A stretch of 64,000 nucleotides of DNA from Planococcus citreus (GTDB lineage Bacteria > Bacillota > Bacilli > Bacillales_A > Planococcaceae), in assembly GCF_003664125.1 (NCBI RefSeq), contig NZ_RCCP01000001.1, positions 1,178,001-1,242,000 of the forward strand, written 5' to 3'. The notes under the pieces are model-generated. The model worked only from the letters and a program-made list of their open reading frames with translations, was not told the origin of the DNA and ran no database searches. Position numbers and translations under genes: made by a program. Below, piece after piece: positions 25,283 to 32,970 of this stretch (position 1 is its first letter; each line of letters opens with the position of its first letter).

Positions 25283-25403
25283 GCTGTTCTTCCTTTCCCA
25301 TGCTCTTTGTTTCATTGTACTCTTTCCACTGAAAAATCCAAATGAAAGCTTATTGGCATTTCAGTAGTTAACTGCTTTGTTGGGCGGGTTTTAAATTAAG
25401 ATA

Positions 25404-25625
25404 GCGGGGTTTCTTGTAGCAATGTTCCTGGAGTTGAGTCGGGCTTCATTTTGGTATTCGCCGCACTGCTATGGGTTGGCCTTTTGCAATAAGCCAAGAA
25501 GAGCACTTGTCTTATGGCGTCGGCTCACCCTGGGCGCTGAGCGGCTTGGAAATTTCGTTGTGTGAAGATTGATTAGTTAAATCTGCTTCTATATTCAGTT
25601 GCCGGCTAGTGGGGAAATCGCTTCC
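25404..25625. repeat. Tandem intergenic repeat, copy 1
   Basis: About 220 bp, repeated once more 247 bp downstream with high but imperfect identity. Shared blocks include GCACTTGTCTTATGGCGTCG, TTGAGTCGGGC and TTGCCGGCTAGTGGGGAAAT. It fills the 675-bp gap between topB and the tauE-like gene. Short ORFs run through it in several frames but lack RBS support. It is probably a dispersed non-coding element. Confidence 0.85.
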
Positions 25626-25650
25626 TGGCGCTAATATAGAATGTGATAGC

Positions 25651-25872
25651 AAGGGTTTGCTTGTGGAAATGTTCCTGAAGTTGAGTCGGGCCTCATCTTC
25701 GTATTCGCCGCCCTGCTTTGGGTTGGCCTCTTGCCATAAGCCAAGAAGAGCACTTGTCTTATGGCGTCGGCTCACCCTGGGCGCTTGGCGGCTTAGAGAT
25801 TTCATTGTGAGAAGATTTTTCAGGCAGATCTGCTTCTATATTCAGTTGCCGGCTAGTGGGGAAATCGCTTCC
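25651..25872. repeat. Tandem intergenic repeat, copy 2
   Basis: Second copy of the element at 25404-25625, offset by exactly 247 bp at every block I compared, with scattered substitutions. The copies are separated by about 25 bp of unrelated sequence. Confidence 0.85.
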
Positions 25873-25920
25873 AGCGAAGCCTGAACAAAACCGCATGTGC
25901 TTGATTTCAAAGTGAAAACA

Positions 25921-25953
25921 AAAAAAGCTTCCGGCTACTGCCGGAAGCTTTTC
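25921..25953 (-). terminator. Terminator at the end of the sulfur operon
   Basis: AAAAGCTTCCGGC/GCCGGAAGCTTTT stem followed by T7 in the minus direction, right after the tauE-like gene. Confidence 0.85.
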
Positions 25954-25957
25954 GCTC

Positions 25958-26734
25958 TTATAGAATATCAAGCCAGATTTTGATTGCTGTACCTAGAATC
26001 AACAGCGACAAGATCCATTGCAATAATTTGGTGTTCGCTTTTTGGCCCACTTTTGCACCCAATGGAGCTGCCAGGATACTGGCCACGATCATGACTGCAG
26101 CCGGACCATACAGGATCTGGTCAGTGACGATTTTACCGACCGTTGAACCGATGGATGAGATAAATGTAATCGCCAATGAAGTCGCGATTGTCATGCGAGT
26201 TGGAATACGCAAGACGACCAGCATGATCGGCACCAGGATGAAGGCGCCTGCTGCACCGACAATACCTGCCGCAATTCCGACGATAAACGCCAGGCTTGCA
26301 GCAATCCATTTATTGAAAGTCACTTGATCAGCCGGAATATCATCCAAGCCTTTTTTCGGGATGAACATCATGACGACTGCGATTGTCGCCAGGATGGCAT
26401 AGACAATGTTGATGGCAGACTCAGACAAGAGTGTCGAACCGTACCCGCCGATAAAGCTCCCGACTAGAATAGCGCCGCCCATATAGGCGATAAGGGACTT
26501 ATTCAAATAGCCACTGCCCCGGTATGCCCATACCCCCGCGATGGTCGCGAAGAATACTTGAATGGCACTGATACCTGATACTTCATGTGCTGAAAATGCC
26601 GTGTATCCCAGCATGACCGGGATATATAACAGCATCGGATACTTGATGATGGATCCGCCGATTCCGACCATTCCGGAGATGAAGGAACCGACAAAGCCGA
26701 TCAAGAAAATAACAATCATAAAATCAATACTCAT
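25958..26734 (-). CDS. TauE/SafE family sulfur anion exporter
   Basis: A 258-residue membrane protein with about eight helices. The family motif [21 protein letters not shown] lies at the start and is echoed by [21 protein letters not shown] in the second half. TauE/SafE proteins export sulfite, sulfoacetate or thiosulfate. As the last gene of a persulfide oxidation operon, sulfite or thiosulfate export is the natural guess. It follows tusA by 59 bp. Confidence 0.88.
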   Translation of the reverse strand: MSIDFMIVIFLIGFVGSFISGMVGIGGSIIKYPMLLYIPVMLGYTAFSAHEVSGISAIQVFFATIAGVWAYRGSGYLNKSLIAYMGGAILVGSFIGGYGSTLLSESAINIVYAILATIAVVMMFIPKKGLDDIPADQVTFNKWIAASLAFIVGIAAGIVGAAGAFILVPIMLVVLRIPTRMTIATSLAITFISSIGSTVGKIVTDQILYGPAAVMIVASILAAPLGAKVGQKANTKLLQWILSLLILGTAIKIWLDIL

Positions 26735-26793
26735 GGAAACTCACCTTCCCAAAAAGCATTTCTGCTCTTCTTTGCAATCTAGATGGCTGATGC

Positions 26794-27024
26794 TCAGCCC
26801 TTTTTGATCCAGAACTTCAGCACGTCGCCATCGACTTGCTGTTCCAAGAGTTCGTGGCCGCCTGATTTAGCCCATGCAGTCAAATCTGCTGATGCGCCTT
26901 TATCTGTAGCTTGGATTTCCAAAACTTGGCCGGAATCCATATCTTTCATTTCTTTTCTTGTTTTTACGATCGGCATTGGGCAAGCCAAGCCTTTTGCGTC
27001 TAGTACTTTATCTGCGTTCATCAA
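26794..27024 (-). CDS. TusA-type sulfur carrier protein
   Basis: A 76-residue TusA domain with the catalytic motif GLACPMPIVKT (Cys13 or so) and the late SGGHELLEQQ region. TusA proteins carry persulfide sulfur between sulfurtransferases. Nearly identical in its first half to the TusA part of the fusion at 28910-29467, so it is likely a recent duplicate. RBS GGAGAG. Confidence 0.92.
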   Translation of the reverse strand: MMNADKVLDAKGLACPMPIVKTRKEMKDMDSGQVLEIQATDKGASADLTAWAKSGGHELLEQQVDGDVLKFWIKKG

Positions 27025-27101
27025 AATCTCTCCTTTAGAATGTTTTATTATAGTTACTTGCTATATAAGTCTAAATGCAATTTCACTACAGTCGATATTT
27101 C

Positions 27102-27207
27102 ACAAAACAGCTAGCTTTCCTGGGGGCTCGCGCTGAACTAATTCGGGCTAGACGCCCGAATGGATTTCAGCACTTCGCTGATCCCCAAGGAGTCTGCGCT
27201 GTTTTGT
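27102..27207. repeat. Long palindromic (REP-like) intergenic element
   Basis: The outer arms ACAAAACAGC (27102-27111) and GCTGTTTTGT (27198-27207) and the inner arms ATTCGGGC (27141-27148) and GCCCGAAT (27154-27161) pair. So do GCTGAA/TTTCAGC and CCTGGGG/CCCCAAGG between them. The GCTTTCC..GGGG...CCCC.AGGAGTC layout resembles dispersed palindromic repeats I recall from Bacillaceae genomes. It lies inside the putative sulfur operon, where it could act as an mRNA stability or attenuation element. Confidence 0.65.
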
Positions 27208-27300
27208 TACATATCTATTTGACTATCTCAGATGGAAGCGACCGCCTGGATCGATTTCATCGCTCTTTTTGACTCTTTATCTAATTCGTAATCGGTAAAC

Positions 27301-28422
27301 TTAACGTACGGCGCAGCGGTTCGGGCCGATTTCCATTTCGCGCTGCATTTCTTCTTCTGGTGTGATCTTGCCCATGTTGGTCTTGCGGATATCCTGGTAA
27401 GCATTCGGCTGCGGTGGTAGGTTCTTCGTCACCATGTCGCGGAACTCCTGCTCATCTTCGATATTCAAGCCGTGATTTTCCTTGAACAAATCGCCCAATT
27501 TTTTCGCGACACTGCCGTCTTCGTTCAATTCTTCCATGATCATGAAGTGAGCCGGAAGAACGACCAATTCATTTGCAAGCGCCTGATAGCGGCTGTATAG
27601 GGATTCGCGCAAATCGCCAACCCAGTCTTCCGCTAGCCCTGCAAGGTCCGGGCGTCCGATAGAATCGATGAACAGGATATCACCTGTCATCAAGTATTGA
27701 TCATCAACGATGAATGAAGTCGAACCGATTGTGTGTCCTGGCGAGTAGAGCGCTTCGACTTTCGAGCTGCCAAATGCCGCGTCAAAGCCGCCTTCAAGCG
27801 GTGTATAATCGAATACCACTTCTTCAGCGTCAGCTGGCGGCAAGTAGTACGTTGCGCCTGTCGCTTGTGCAATTTGGCGTCCGCCTGAGATATGGTCCGC
27901 GTGAAGGTGGGAATCGAATACGTGCTTGATCGCTGCGCCTTTTTCCTGCGCGAAGTTCAAGAAGACATCCGTCATGCGAGTCGCGTCAATGACTGCCGCT
28001 TCCCCGCCAGATATAGCCATATAAGACAAGCAGCCTTTGCCGATGCGGACAAATTGGTAAAGTTCTCCGCCATCTTTCAAATCGCCGACTTTAACCGGCT
28101 CCAAGTGCTCGCTCCATGCTTTCATGCCGCCTGATAGATAAGCCGTTTCCACGCCTTCATCCGCAAGCATATCTGCAACCATGATGGAAGATCCTTCTTT
28201 GGCGCAGACGACCAAAATATCGCGGTCTTTCGGCAATTGATCGATGACTTCTTCAACGCCGTCCAATAAATCAAAATATGGAATGTTCAAGTACTGGATG
28301 TTGCCGCCTTCGATTTTCCAATCGGCGAATGCGTCGCCGTTGCGGACATCAAGGATGAACAATGGTTCGTTATCAATTACTTTGCGGGCTACTTGCGCCG
28401 CTGTCATTGCTTTTACTGACAT
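27301..28422 (-). CDS. Rhodanese-MBL fusion, persulfide dioxygenase-like (copy 1)
   Basis: A 373-residue protein with an N-terminal rhodanese domain (about 1-110, loop VVCAKEGSS with catalytic Cys). A metallo-beta-lactamase domain follows ([37 protein letters not shown]), the pattern of ETHE1-type persulfide dioxygenases. The C terminus ends GPNRCAVR. It should oxidise low-molecular-weight persulfide to sulfite and pass sulfur with the rhodanese. The domain order is opposite to that recalled for S. aureus CstB. RBS GGGAGG. Confidence 0.88.
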   Translation of the reverse strand: MSVKAMTAAQVARKVIDNEPLFILDVRNGDAFADWKIEGGNIQYLNIPYFDLLDGVEEVIDQLPKDRDILVVCAKEGSSIMVADMLADEGVETAYLSGGMKAWSEHLEPVKVGDLKDGGELYQFVRIGKGCLSYMAISGGEAAVIDATRMTDVFLNFAQEKGAAIKHVFDSHLHADHISGGRQIAQATGATYYLPPADAEEVVFDYTPLEGGFDAAFGSSKVEALYSPGHTIGSTSFIVDDQYLMTGDILFIDSIGRPDLAGLAEDWVGDLRESLYSRYQALANELVVLPAHFMIMEELNEDGSVAKKLGDLFKENHGLNIEDEQEFRDMVTKNLPPQPNAYQDIRKTNMGKITPEEEMQREMEIGPNRCAVR

Positions 28423-28430
28423 AAACTAAT

Positions 28431-28444
28431 TACCTCCCGGGGTA
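28431..28444. promoter_or_regulatory. Possible degenerate CstR operator over the RBS
   Basis: TACCTCCCGGGGTA has CstR-like TACC..GGGTA half-sites and overlaps the GGGAGG ribosome binding site of the first rhodanese-MBL gene. It may simply reflect that RBS. Confidence 0.3.
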
Positions 28445-28474
28445 TATTTTTTCGTAAAAAAATTTTTCTATTGA

Positions 28475-28870
28475 TTAGAATGTAAGTGTCACGTCTGCAT
28501 CTTGTGCAAAATCAAGGAATGTCACTGCGCCTCCGACTTCAATGCCGTCAACGAATGCGTCTTTCTCAAGGCCCATGACATCCATCGTCATTTGGCAACC
28601 GATAAATTTAACATCGAGGTCCTGCGCCATTTCGATTAGTTCCGGAATAGCCGGTACGTTCGATTTTTTGAAGCCTTCTTCAAAATGCTCTTTGCCTTCA
28701 GGCATCGGCAATTGCTGGTTCGCTTCTTTGTGGATCAAGTTCAAGCCTTCGAATGTGAAGAAAATGGACACTTCGTGATCACTTGCTGCCGCTGCTGTTG
28801 CAATATTGAATACTTTATATGCTTCGAATAATCCGCCGTTAGAGGCGATGATTGCTGTTTTCTTAGCCAT
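28475..28870 (-). CDS. DsrE/DsrF-like sulfur relay protein (copy 1)
   Basis: A 131-residue DsrE-family protein. It starts AIIASNGGLFEAYKVFNIA, has HEVSIFFTFEGLNLI, and a conserved FIGCQMTMDVMGLEKD with the likely sulfur-carrying Cys. The family binds sulfane sulfur and works with TusA. The start is ATG 28870; the in-frame GTG at 28882 overlaps the RBS AAGGAG. Paralogue of the protein at 30222-30701. Confidence 0.88.
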   Translation of the reverse strand: MAKKTAIIASNGGLFEAYKVFNIATAAAASDHEVSIFFTFEGLNLIHKEANQQLPMPEGKEHFEEGFKKSNVPAIPELIEMAQDLDVKFIGCQMTMDVMGLEKDAFVDGIEVGGAVTFLDFAQDADVTLTF

Positions 28871-28909
28871 TAATGAACACACTCCTTCAAAATTTGGGGA
28901 CTGGCCCGA

Positions 28910-29467
28910 TTACTCGGTTTTGCCAGTCCAATCACGCATGCCAGGCACTACGTTATACAAAGTCTTGAACCCTTTTTTCGCCATCATGTCGCCAGCAACT
29001 CCGCTTCTGCGGCCTGAATAGCAGATGATGTAAATTTCTTGGTTTTGATCCAATTCGTTCATGCGATTTTCCACTTCACCGAGCGGAATATGCTTGACGC
29101 CAGGGATATGCGCTTCATCGTATTCTTCTTGCTCGCGAACATCCAAAATGTTCAACGAATCACCGTTTTCAACGCGTGCTTGAAAATCAGCGAGCGATAC
29201 TTCAGGGATTTCAATCGTCTCTTCTACTTCATTTGCGCCGTCTTTGCGCAAGTAATGAAGCAACACGTCCCCTTCTGTTTCCGTACCGATGTATTCATGA
29301 CCCGAGCTTTTCGCCCATGCCTGCAAATCGGCTGTGGACCCTTTATCAGTTGCTTGGACTTCCAATACTTCACCAGAACCCATGTCTTTCATTACCTTTT
29401 TCGTCTTGACGATCGGCATTGGGCATGCGAGCCCTTTAGCGTCCAATACTTTATCTGTTTGAACCAT
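28910..29467 (-). CDS. TusA-rhodanese fusion (CstA-like, short form)
   Basis: A 185-residue fusion. TusA is first (about 1-76, GLACPMPIVKT), then a short acidic linker, then a rhodanese domain (about 90-185) with active loop CYSGRRS. S. aureus CstA also joins TusA and rhodanese modules, with one extra rhodanese unit. It should accept persulfide sulfur and transfer it within one chain. RBS AAAGGAGGAG. Confidence 0.9.
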   Translation of the reverse strand: MVQTDKVLDAKGLACPMPIVKTKKVMKDMGSGEVLEVQATDKGSTADLQAWAKSSGHEYIGTETEGDVLLHYLRKDGANEVEETIEIPEVSLADFQARVENGDSLNILDVREQEEYDEAHIPGVKHIPLGEVENRMNELDQNQEIYIICYSGRRSGVAGDMMAKKGFKTLYNVVPGMRDWTGKTE

Positions 29468-29511
29468 TAATCATTCTCCTCCTTTTATGAATCCGAGCCT
29501 GTTGCTGAAGA

Positions 29512-29808
29512 TTACTCGGTGTCGCCTTCCCAGTTCATCATGCCGCCGTCCATATTGATGACGTTATAGCCGCGGTCTTCCAATAACCGGCTGGCCATGC
29601 CACTGCGGTTGCCAGAACGGCAAATCATGATATGTTCTTTCGATTTATCGATATCCTGCAAGCGGAACTCCAACAGGCCAAGTGGAATATTGACGGCTCC
29701 TGGAATTTTTCCTGCAGCGACTTCTTCTGTTTCGCGCACATCGATCAGCGACGCCTCAGGGTTGTTTTTGATGTATTCCTGAACTTCTTGTGTAGTCATG
29801 CTTTTCAT
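29512..29808 (-). CDS. Single-domain rhodanese
   Basis: A 98-residue rhodanese with active-site loop CRSGNRSGM and the final MDGGMMNWEGDTE. Soluble, no signal. RBS GAGGAGG. Placed 18 bp after the membrane-anchored rhodanese gene in the same operon. Confidence 0.9.
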   Translation of the reverse strand: MKSMTTQEVQEYIKNNPEASLIDVRETEEVAAGKIPGAVNIPLGLLEFRLQDIDKSKEHIMICRSGNRSGMASRLLEDRGYNVINMDGGMMNWEGDTE

Positions 29809-29826
29809 GTTAAATTCCTCCTCAAA

Positions 29827-30192
29827 TTATCCGCGGTAACTGCTCATTCCGCCTCTGATATTCACTATATTGGTAAATCCGTTTTTCTTCAATAATTGGC
29901 TCGCTCTGCTGCTGCGCATGCCGCTTTGGCAGATGACCAGTGTTTCTTTGTCCTTCGACAATTCATTTACACGCTTCGGTAAATCATTCAATGGAATGTT
30001 CTTGAAGCCTTTAATATGGTTCGCTTTGAACTCTGCAGGCGTCCGGACATCGATATACTGCTTATCTTTCTTGCCGAGTGCAGGTTTCAGTTCGTCAGTG
30101 GACATTGTCTTGATTCCTTTAGTTGGTGCAGTAAAGCGGGAGATCGCGAAATAGGCAATAACCCCGACTGCAATCCAGAGCAACCATTCCAT
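29827..30192 (-). CDS. Membrane-anchored rhodanese (YqhL-like)
   Basis: A 121-residue protein with one N-terminal membrane helix (about 3-20) and a rhodanese domain with active loop CQSGMRSSRAS. Length and layout fit the YqhL group. The anchor would place the sulfurtransferase at the inner membrane face, near the TauE-type exporter. Confidence 0.88.
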   Translation of the reverse strand: MEWLLWIAVGVIAYFAISRFTAPTKGIKTMSTDELKPALGKKDKQYIDVRTPAEFKANHIKGFKNIPLNDLPKRVNELSKDKETLVICQSGMRSSRASQLLKKNGFTNIVNIRGGMSSYRG

Positions 30193-30221
30193 CTATACTT
30201 CATCCTTTCCACTTTTGGGAG

Positions 30222-30701
30222 TTAGATAAACAAGTTGACGTTGCCGTCTTCTGCGTCGCCAAGATAAGCGGCTACGCCAGCGTATTCAATTTCATCCAAG
30301 AGCTCTTCTTTTTGCAAGCCGAGAAGATCCATTGTCATCGTGCAGGCAACCAATTTAATGTCTTGCTCTTGAGCCATTTCGATTAGATCCGGCAATGGCA
30401 TTGCATTATGTTTTTTCATGACTTGCTTGATCAATTTCGGGCCCATGCCCCCGAATTGCATATTGGAAAGCCCGAGTTTGTCGGCTCCGCGCGGCATCAT
30501 TTTTGAGAACATCGTTTCGAGGCGCCCTTTTTTGATTGCTGGCGGATTTTCTTGGCGAAGTGCATTCAATCCCCAAAATGTATGGAAAATGGTAACTTCG
30601 TGATCGTAAGCCGCTGCTCCGTTTGCGATGATATAGGCGGCCATTGCTTTGTCATAGTCTCCGCTGAAAAGTACAATTGTTGTCTTCTTTTGTTCTGCCA
30701 T
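30222..30701 (-). CDS. DsrE/DsrF-like sulfur relay protein (copy 2)
   Basis: A 159-residue DsrE-family protein with IVLFSGDYDKAMAAYIIANG, HEVTIFHTFWGLNAL, a Met/Lys-rich insertion (about 65-105), and LVACTMTMDLLGLQKE carrying the probable active Cys. First gene of the long sulfur operon, directly downstream of CstR-type operators. RBS GGAGG. Confidence 0.9.
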   Translation of the reverse strand: MAEQKKTTIVLFSGDYDKAMAAYIIANGAAAYDHEVTIFHTFWGLNALRQENPPAIKKGRLETMFSKMMPRGADKLGLSNMQFGGMGPKLIKQVMKKHNAMPLPDLIEMAQEQDIKLVACTMTMDLLGLQKEELLDEIEYAGVAAYLGDAEDGNVNLFI

Positions 30702-30722
30702 TCTGTAAATTCCTCCATTAAT

Positions 30723-30738
30723 TACCCCTATGGGTATA
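30723..30738. promoter_or_regulatory. CstR-type operator 2 in the leader of the sulfur operon
   Basis: TACCCCTATGGGTA has inverted TACCC/GGGTA half-sites, 66 bp downstream of the promoter operator and just before the RBS of the first DsrE gene. Confidence 0.6.
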
Positions 30739-30788
30739 TTTTATTCCAAAAAAAAGAACGTTTTATAGTGGCGTCGCACTTCCTTCCA

Positions 30789-30831
30789 ATACCCTATAGG
30801 GTATATTAAAGCATCTATTCTGCTATGTCAA
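30789..30831 (-). promoter_or_regulatory. Promoter and CstR-type operator 1 of the sulfur operon
   Basis: On the minus strand TTGACA (30826-30831), 17 bp and TAATAT (30803-30808) form a good sigma-A promoter. The perfect 16-bp palindrome ATACCCTATAGGGTAT (30789-30804) starts within the -10 and covers the transcription start. A bound repressor would block initiation. Confidence 0.82.
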
Positions 30832-30862
30832 CAGGAAACTTCTTTTTTTATTTTATCCCGTT

Positions 30863-31123
30863 TTAACGGCTTTTTACGAGAAGCTCGACCGCTTCTTTTA
30901 CGACATCTTCGGTACTTTCGCCTTTTTCTAAGCTATCGCGTACACAAGACTGCAGATTTTCACTGACAATGACTCCGATCGTCCGGTCCACTGCGCTTCT
31001 TACTGCCGACAGCTGGGTCACTACATCACGGCATTCACCGTCTGCTTCGACCATTTTGATGACTCCGCGCAATTGGCCTTCAATCCGCTTGAGGCGGTTT
31101 TCAATCTTTTTATCGTATTCCAT
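30863..31123 (-). CDS. cstR: CstR-type persulfide-sensing repressor (CsoR family)
   Basis: An 86-residue helical repressor of the CsoR/RcnR family. The two sensing cysteines fall at 31 and 60, the positions reported for S. aureus CstR. The His of copper-binding CsoR (four residues before the second Cys) is replaced by Asn56 (ENLQSC). This argues for per- or polysulfide sensing by disulfide or polysulfide bridging between Cys31 and Cys60, not for copper. It lies between two sulfur operons and has its own operator. Confidence 0.9.
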   Translation of the reverse strand: MEYDKKIENRLKRIEGQLRGVIKMVEADGECRDVVTQLSAVRSAVDRTIGVIVSENLQSCVRDSLEKGESTEDVVKEAVELLVKSR

Positions 31124-31165
31124 CAGACAAGCCTCCTGTTCAATATATTGAAGTTGTTATGCTCA

Positions 31166-31194
31166 ATAATATACCCCTTAGGGTATAAAGTCAA
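31166..31194 (-). promoter_or_regulatory. cstR promoter with CstR-type operator in the spacer
   Basis: TTGACT (31189-31194), 17-bp spacer and TATTAT (31166-31171) on the minus strand. The spacer is almost entirely the near-perfect palindrome ATACCCCTTAGGGTAT (31171-31186), which implies autoregulation. Confidence 0.85.
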
Positions 31195-31246
31195 ACGAAA
31201 AACTCACTGATTATTTTTCGCTTTGCCTGAAGGTATTTTAACACGG

Positions 31247-31275
31247 AAAGTCCCCGCCAATACAGCGGGGACCCT
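31247..31275 (-). terminator. Terminator of the second rhodanese-MBL gene
   Basis: GTCCCCGC/GCGGGGAC stem with a short T-rich tail in the minus direction. Confidence 0.6.
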
Positions 31276-31292
31276 TGTATAACCGGCACCGC

Positions 31293-32411
31293 TTAGACTG
31301 CACAATTGTTCGGGCCGGTTTCCATTTCTTTTTGTTCGTCTTCGGATGGGATGATTTTTCCCATATTCGTTTTGCGGATATCTTCATAAGCGTTCGGTTG
31401 CTCTTTCAAGTTTTCCGTCACACGTTTGATGAAACGTTCTTCATCATCGATATTGAGCCCTTCATTTTGATTGTACAGCTCGCTGAGTTTTTTGTGGACG
31501 CTGCCGTCTTCGTTCATTTCTTTAACGTCTGCATAATGTGCAGGCAAAACAATTAAGTTTTTCGACAGGTCATCGTAGCGTTCATAAAGCGTTTCATGCA
31601 GGTCTTCTGCCCAATCCGTCGCTTTCCCTGCAAGGTCTGGACGGCCGATCGATTCGATGAACAGGATATCGCCTGTCAGCAAATATTCATCGTCGACGAT
31701 AAATGAGGTGCTGCCGATCGTATGGCCTGGCGAATAGAACGCCTTAATCTTGGCTTTCCCTACTTCCACGGTTGTTCCGTCTTCAACTGGTTCATAACCG
31801 AATACCACTTCATCCGCATCTTCCGGCGGCAAGTGATACTGTGCGCCGAACTGCTCGGCCAATTTTCGGCCGCCTGAAATATGGTCGGCATGGAGATGGG
31901 TATCCAACACATGAGTGATTTTCGCCGAATGCTCTTTTGCGAAGTTTTCATACGGTTCGGTCATTCGTGCCGCATCGACCACTGCCGCTTCGCCATCCGA
32001 TTCGATCAAATAAGACAGGCAGCCCTTGCCGACACGGACAAATTGATAGATCGCGCCGCCAGTCTTCAAGTCGCCGATTTTCACCGGTTCCAATTGTTCA
32101 CTCCAGGAAGCCATCCCGCCTTCAATGGAAATGATGTTTTCAAATCCTTGATCCTGCAGGTACTCCGCCGCTTTCTTCGATGTGTTGCCTTTCGCACACA
32201 TCGTGTAGAGCGGTTTTTCCTTCGGCAGCTTGTTGATTTCTTCGCTGCTTTCTTCTATTTTATTGAACGGAATATTATGCAATTCAACTTGGCTGCCTTC
32301 TACATGCCAATTTTCCACATCTTCTTTGCTGCGGACATCGAGAATGGCAACAGGTTCATTGTTCATTACTTTTTCTGCAATTTCTTCAGCGGATGTAAAT
32401 TTGACTGTCAT
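31293..32411 (-). CDS. Rhodanese-MBL fusion, persulfide dioxygenase-like (copy 2)
   Basis: A 372-residue paralogue of 27301-28422 with the same layout. The rhodanese has loop MCAKGNTSK, the MBL domain has [18 protein letters not shown] and TGDILFIESIGRPDL, and the C terminus ends GPNNCAV. The two copies share most of their MBL sequence but differ more in the rhodanese. It follows the DUF302 gene by 33 bp and probably shares its sigma-B-like promoter, so it may serve under general stress. RBS GGAGG. Confidence 0.88.
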   Translation of the reverse strand: MTVKFTSAEEIAEKVMNNEPVAILDVRSKEDVENWHVEGSQVELHNIPFNKIEESSEEINKLPKEKPLYTMCAKGNTSKKAAEYLQDQGFENIISIEGGMASWSEQLEPVKIGDLKTGGAIYQFVRVGKGCLSYLIESDGEAAVVDAARMTEPYENFAKEHSAKITHVLDTHLHADHISGGRKLAEQFGAQYHLPPEDADEVVFGYEPVEDGTTVEVGKAKIKAFYSPGHTIGSTSFIVDDEYLLTGDILFIESIGRPDLAGKATDWAEDLHETLYERYDDLSKNLIVLPAHYADVKEMNEDGSVHKKLSELYNQNEGLNIDDEERFIKRVTENLKEQPNAYEDIRKTNMGKIIPSEDEQKEMETGPNNCAV

Positions 32412-32444
32412 AAAAAAACTCCTCCATTCGTAAATTTTTGAAAC

Positions 32445-32831
32445 TTAGGCGGTCCGGTCGATGCAGCCGATGAGGCGGTTTTCGATATCTGCAGCCACTT
32501 CATTCAATTTGCCGCCGTCTTCTGCCATGCCGATCAATGATGTCGGCTTTGGCATGCCGATTTTCGTTTCTTCGCCTTCTTTATATACGACAATTTTGCA
32601 TGGCAGGAAATAGCCGACCATCAAGTTTTCAGAGAGTACCGTATTCGCTTCTTTCGGGTTGCATACTTCCAGGATCTTGTACGGTGTATCAAAGTCTTGT
32701 CCCTTATCCTGAAGTTTTGCCGTCAAATCGAAGTTCCATAATACGCCGAACTGCTCTTCTTTCAAGTTTTCCTCGAGCGATGCCACTGCTTCATCTACAG
32801 ATTTGCTAGTCGTAACGGTATAATCAAACAT
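32445..32831 (-). CDS. DUF302 family protein
   Basis: A 128-residue DUF302 protein: VTTSKSVDEAVASLEENLKE at the start, then YKILEVCNPKEANTVL and FLPCKIVVYKE, each with one conserved Cys. Function unsettled; family members often accompany sulfur or metal stress genes. First gene of a two-gene operon with the second rhodanese-MBL fusion. RBS GAGGAGG. Confidence 0.87.
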   Translation of the reverse strand: MFDYTVTTSKSVDEAVASLEENLKEEQFGVLWNFDLTAKLQDKGQDFDTPYKILEVCNPKEANTVLSENLMVGYFLPCKIVVYKEGEETKIGMPKPTSLIGMAEDGGKLNEVAADIENRLIGCIDRTA

Positions 32832-32872
32832 TTTTTCTGCCTCCTCTTATTTAAATCGCTTCTAGAATTACC

Positions 32873-32897
32873 CTACCCCCTATTTTTCCGGCTAAAC
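32873..32897 (-). promoter_or_regulatory. Sigma-B-like promoter of the DUF302/MBL operon
   Basis: GTTTAG (32892-32897), 13 bp, GGGTAG (32873-32878) on the minus strand, the same spacing as the Mn catalase promoter, about 40 bp before the DUF302 start. Two TACCC units in the same strand region (32867-32880) are not inverted, so no clear CstR operator exists here. Confidence 0.6.
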
Positions 32898-32917
32898 ATA
32901 CGGCCTCTTTTCAGACA

Positions 32918-32948
32918 AAAAAACCAACCTTCTTGTGAAGGCTGGCTT
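32918..32948 (-). terminator. Terminator of the SLC13-type gene
   Basis: GCCAGCCTTC/GAAGGTTGG stem followed by T7 in the minus direction. Confidence 0.8.
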
Positions 32949-32970
32949 TGGCAATTATGAATGGGTTCCA

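Noticed and set aside
25512..25971. Minus-strand small ORFs through the tandem repeat (about 70-97 codons)
   Set aside because: The similar peptides arise because the DNA is repeated. No RBS and no protein-like conservation pattern is visible, so I treat the block as non-coding repeat.
30863..31123. Copper-sensing CsoR
   Set aside because: The copper-binding His is Asn56, while Cys31 and Cys60 match CstR; the flanking genes are all for sulfur.
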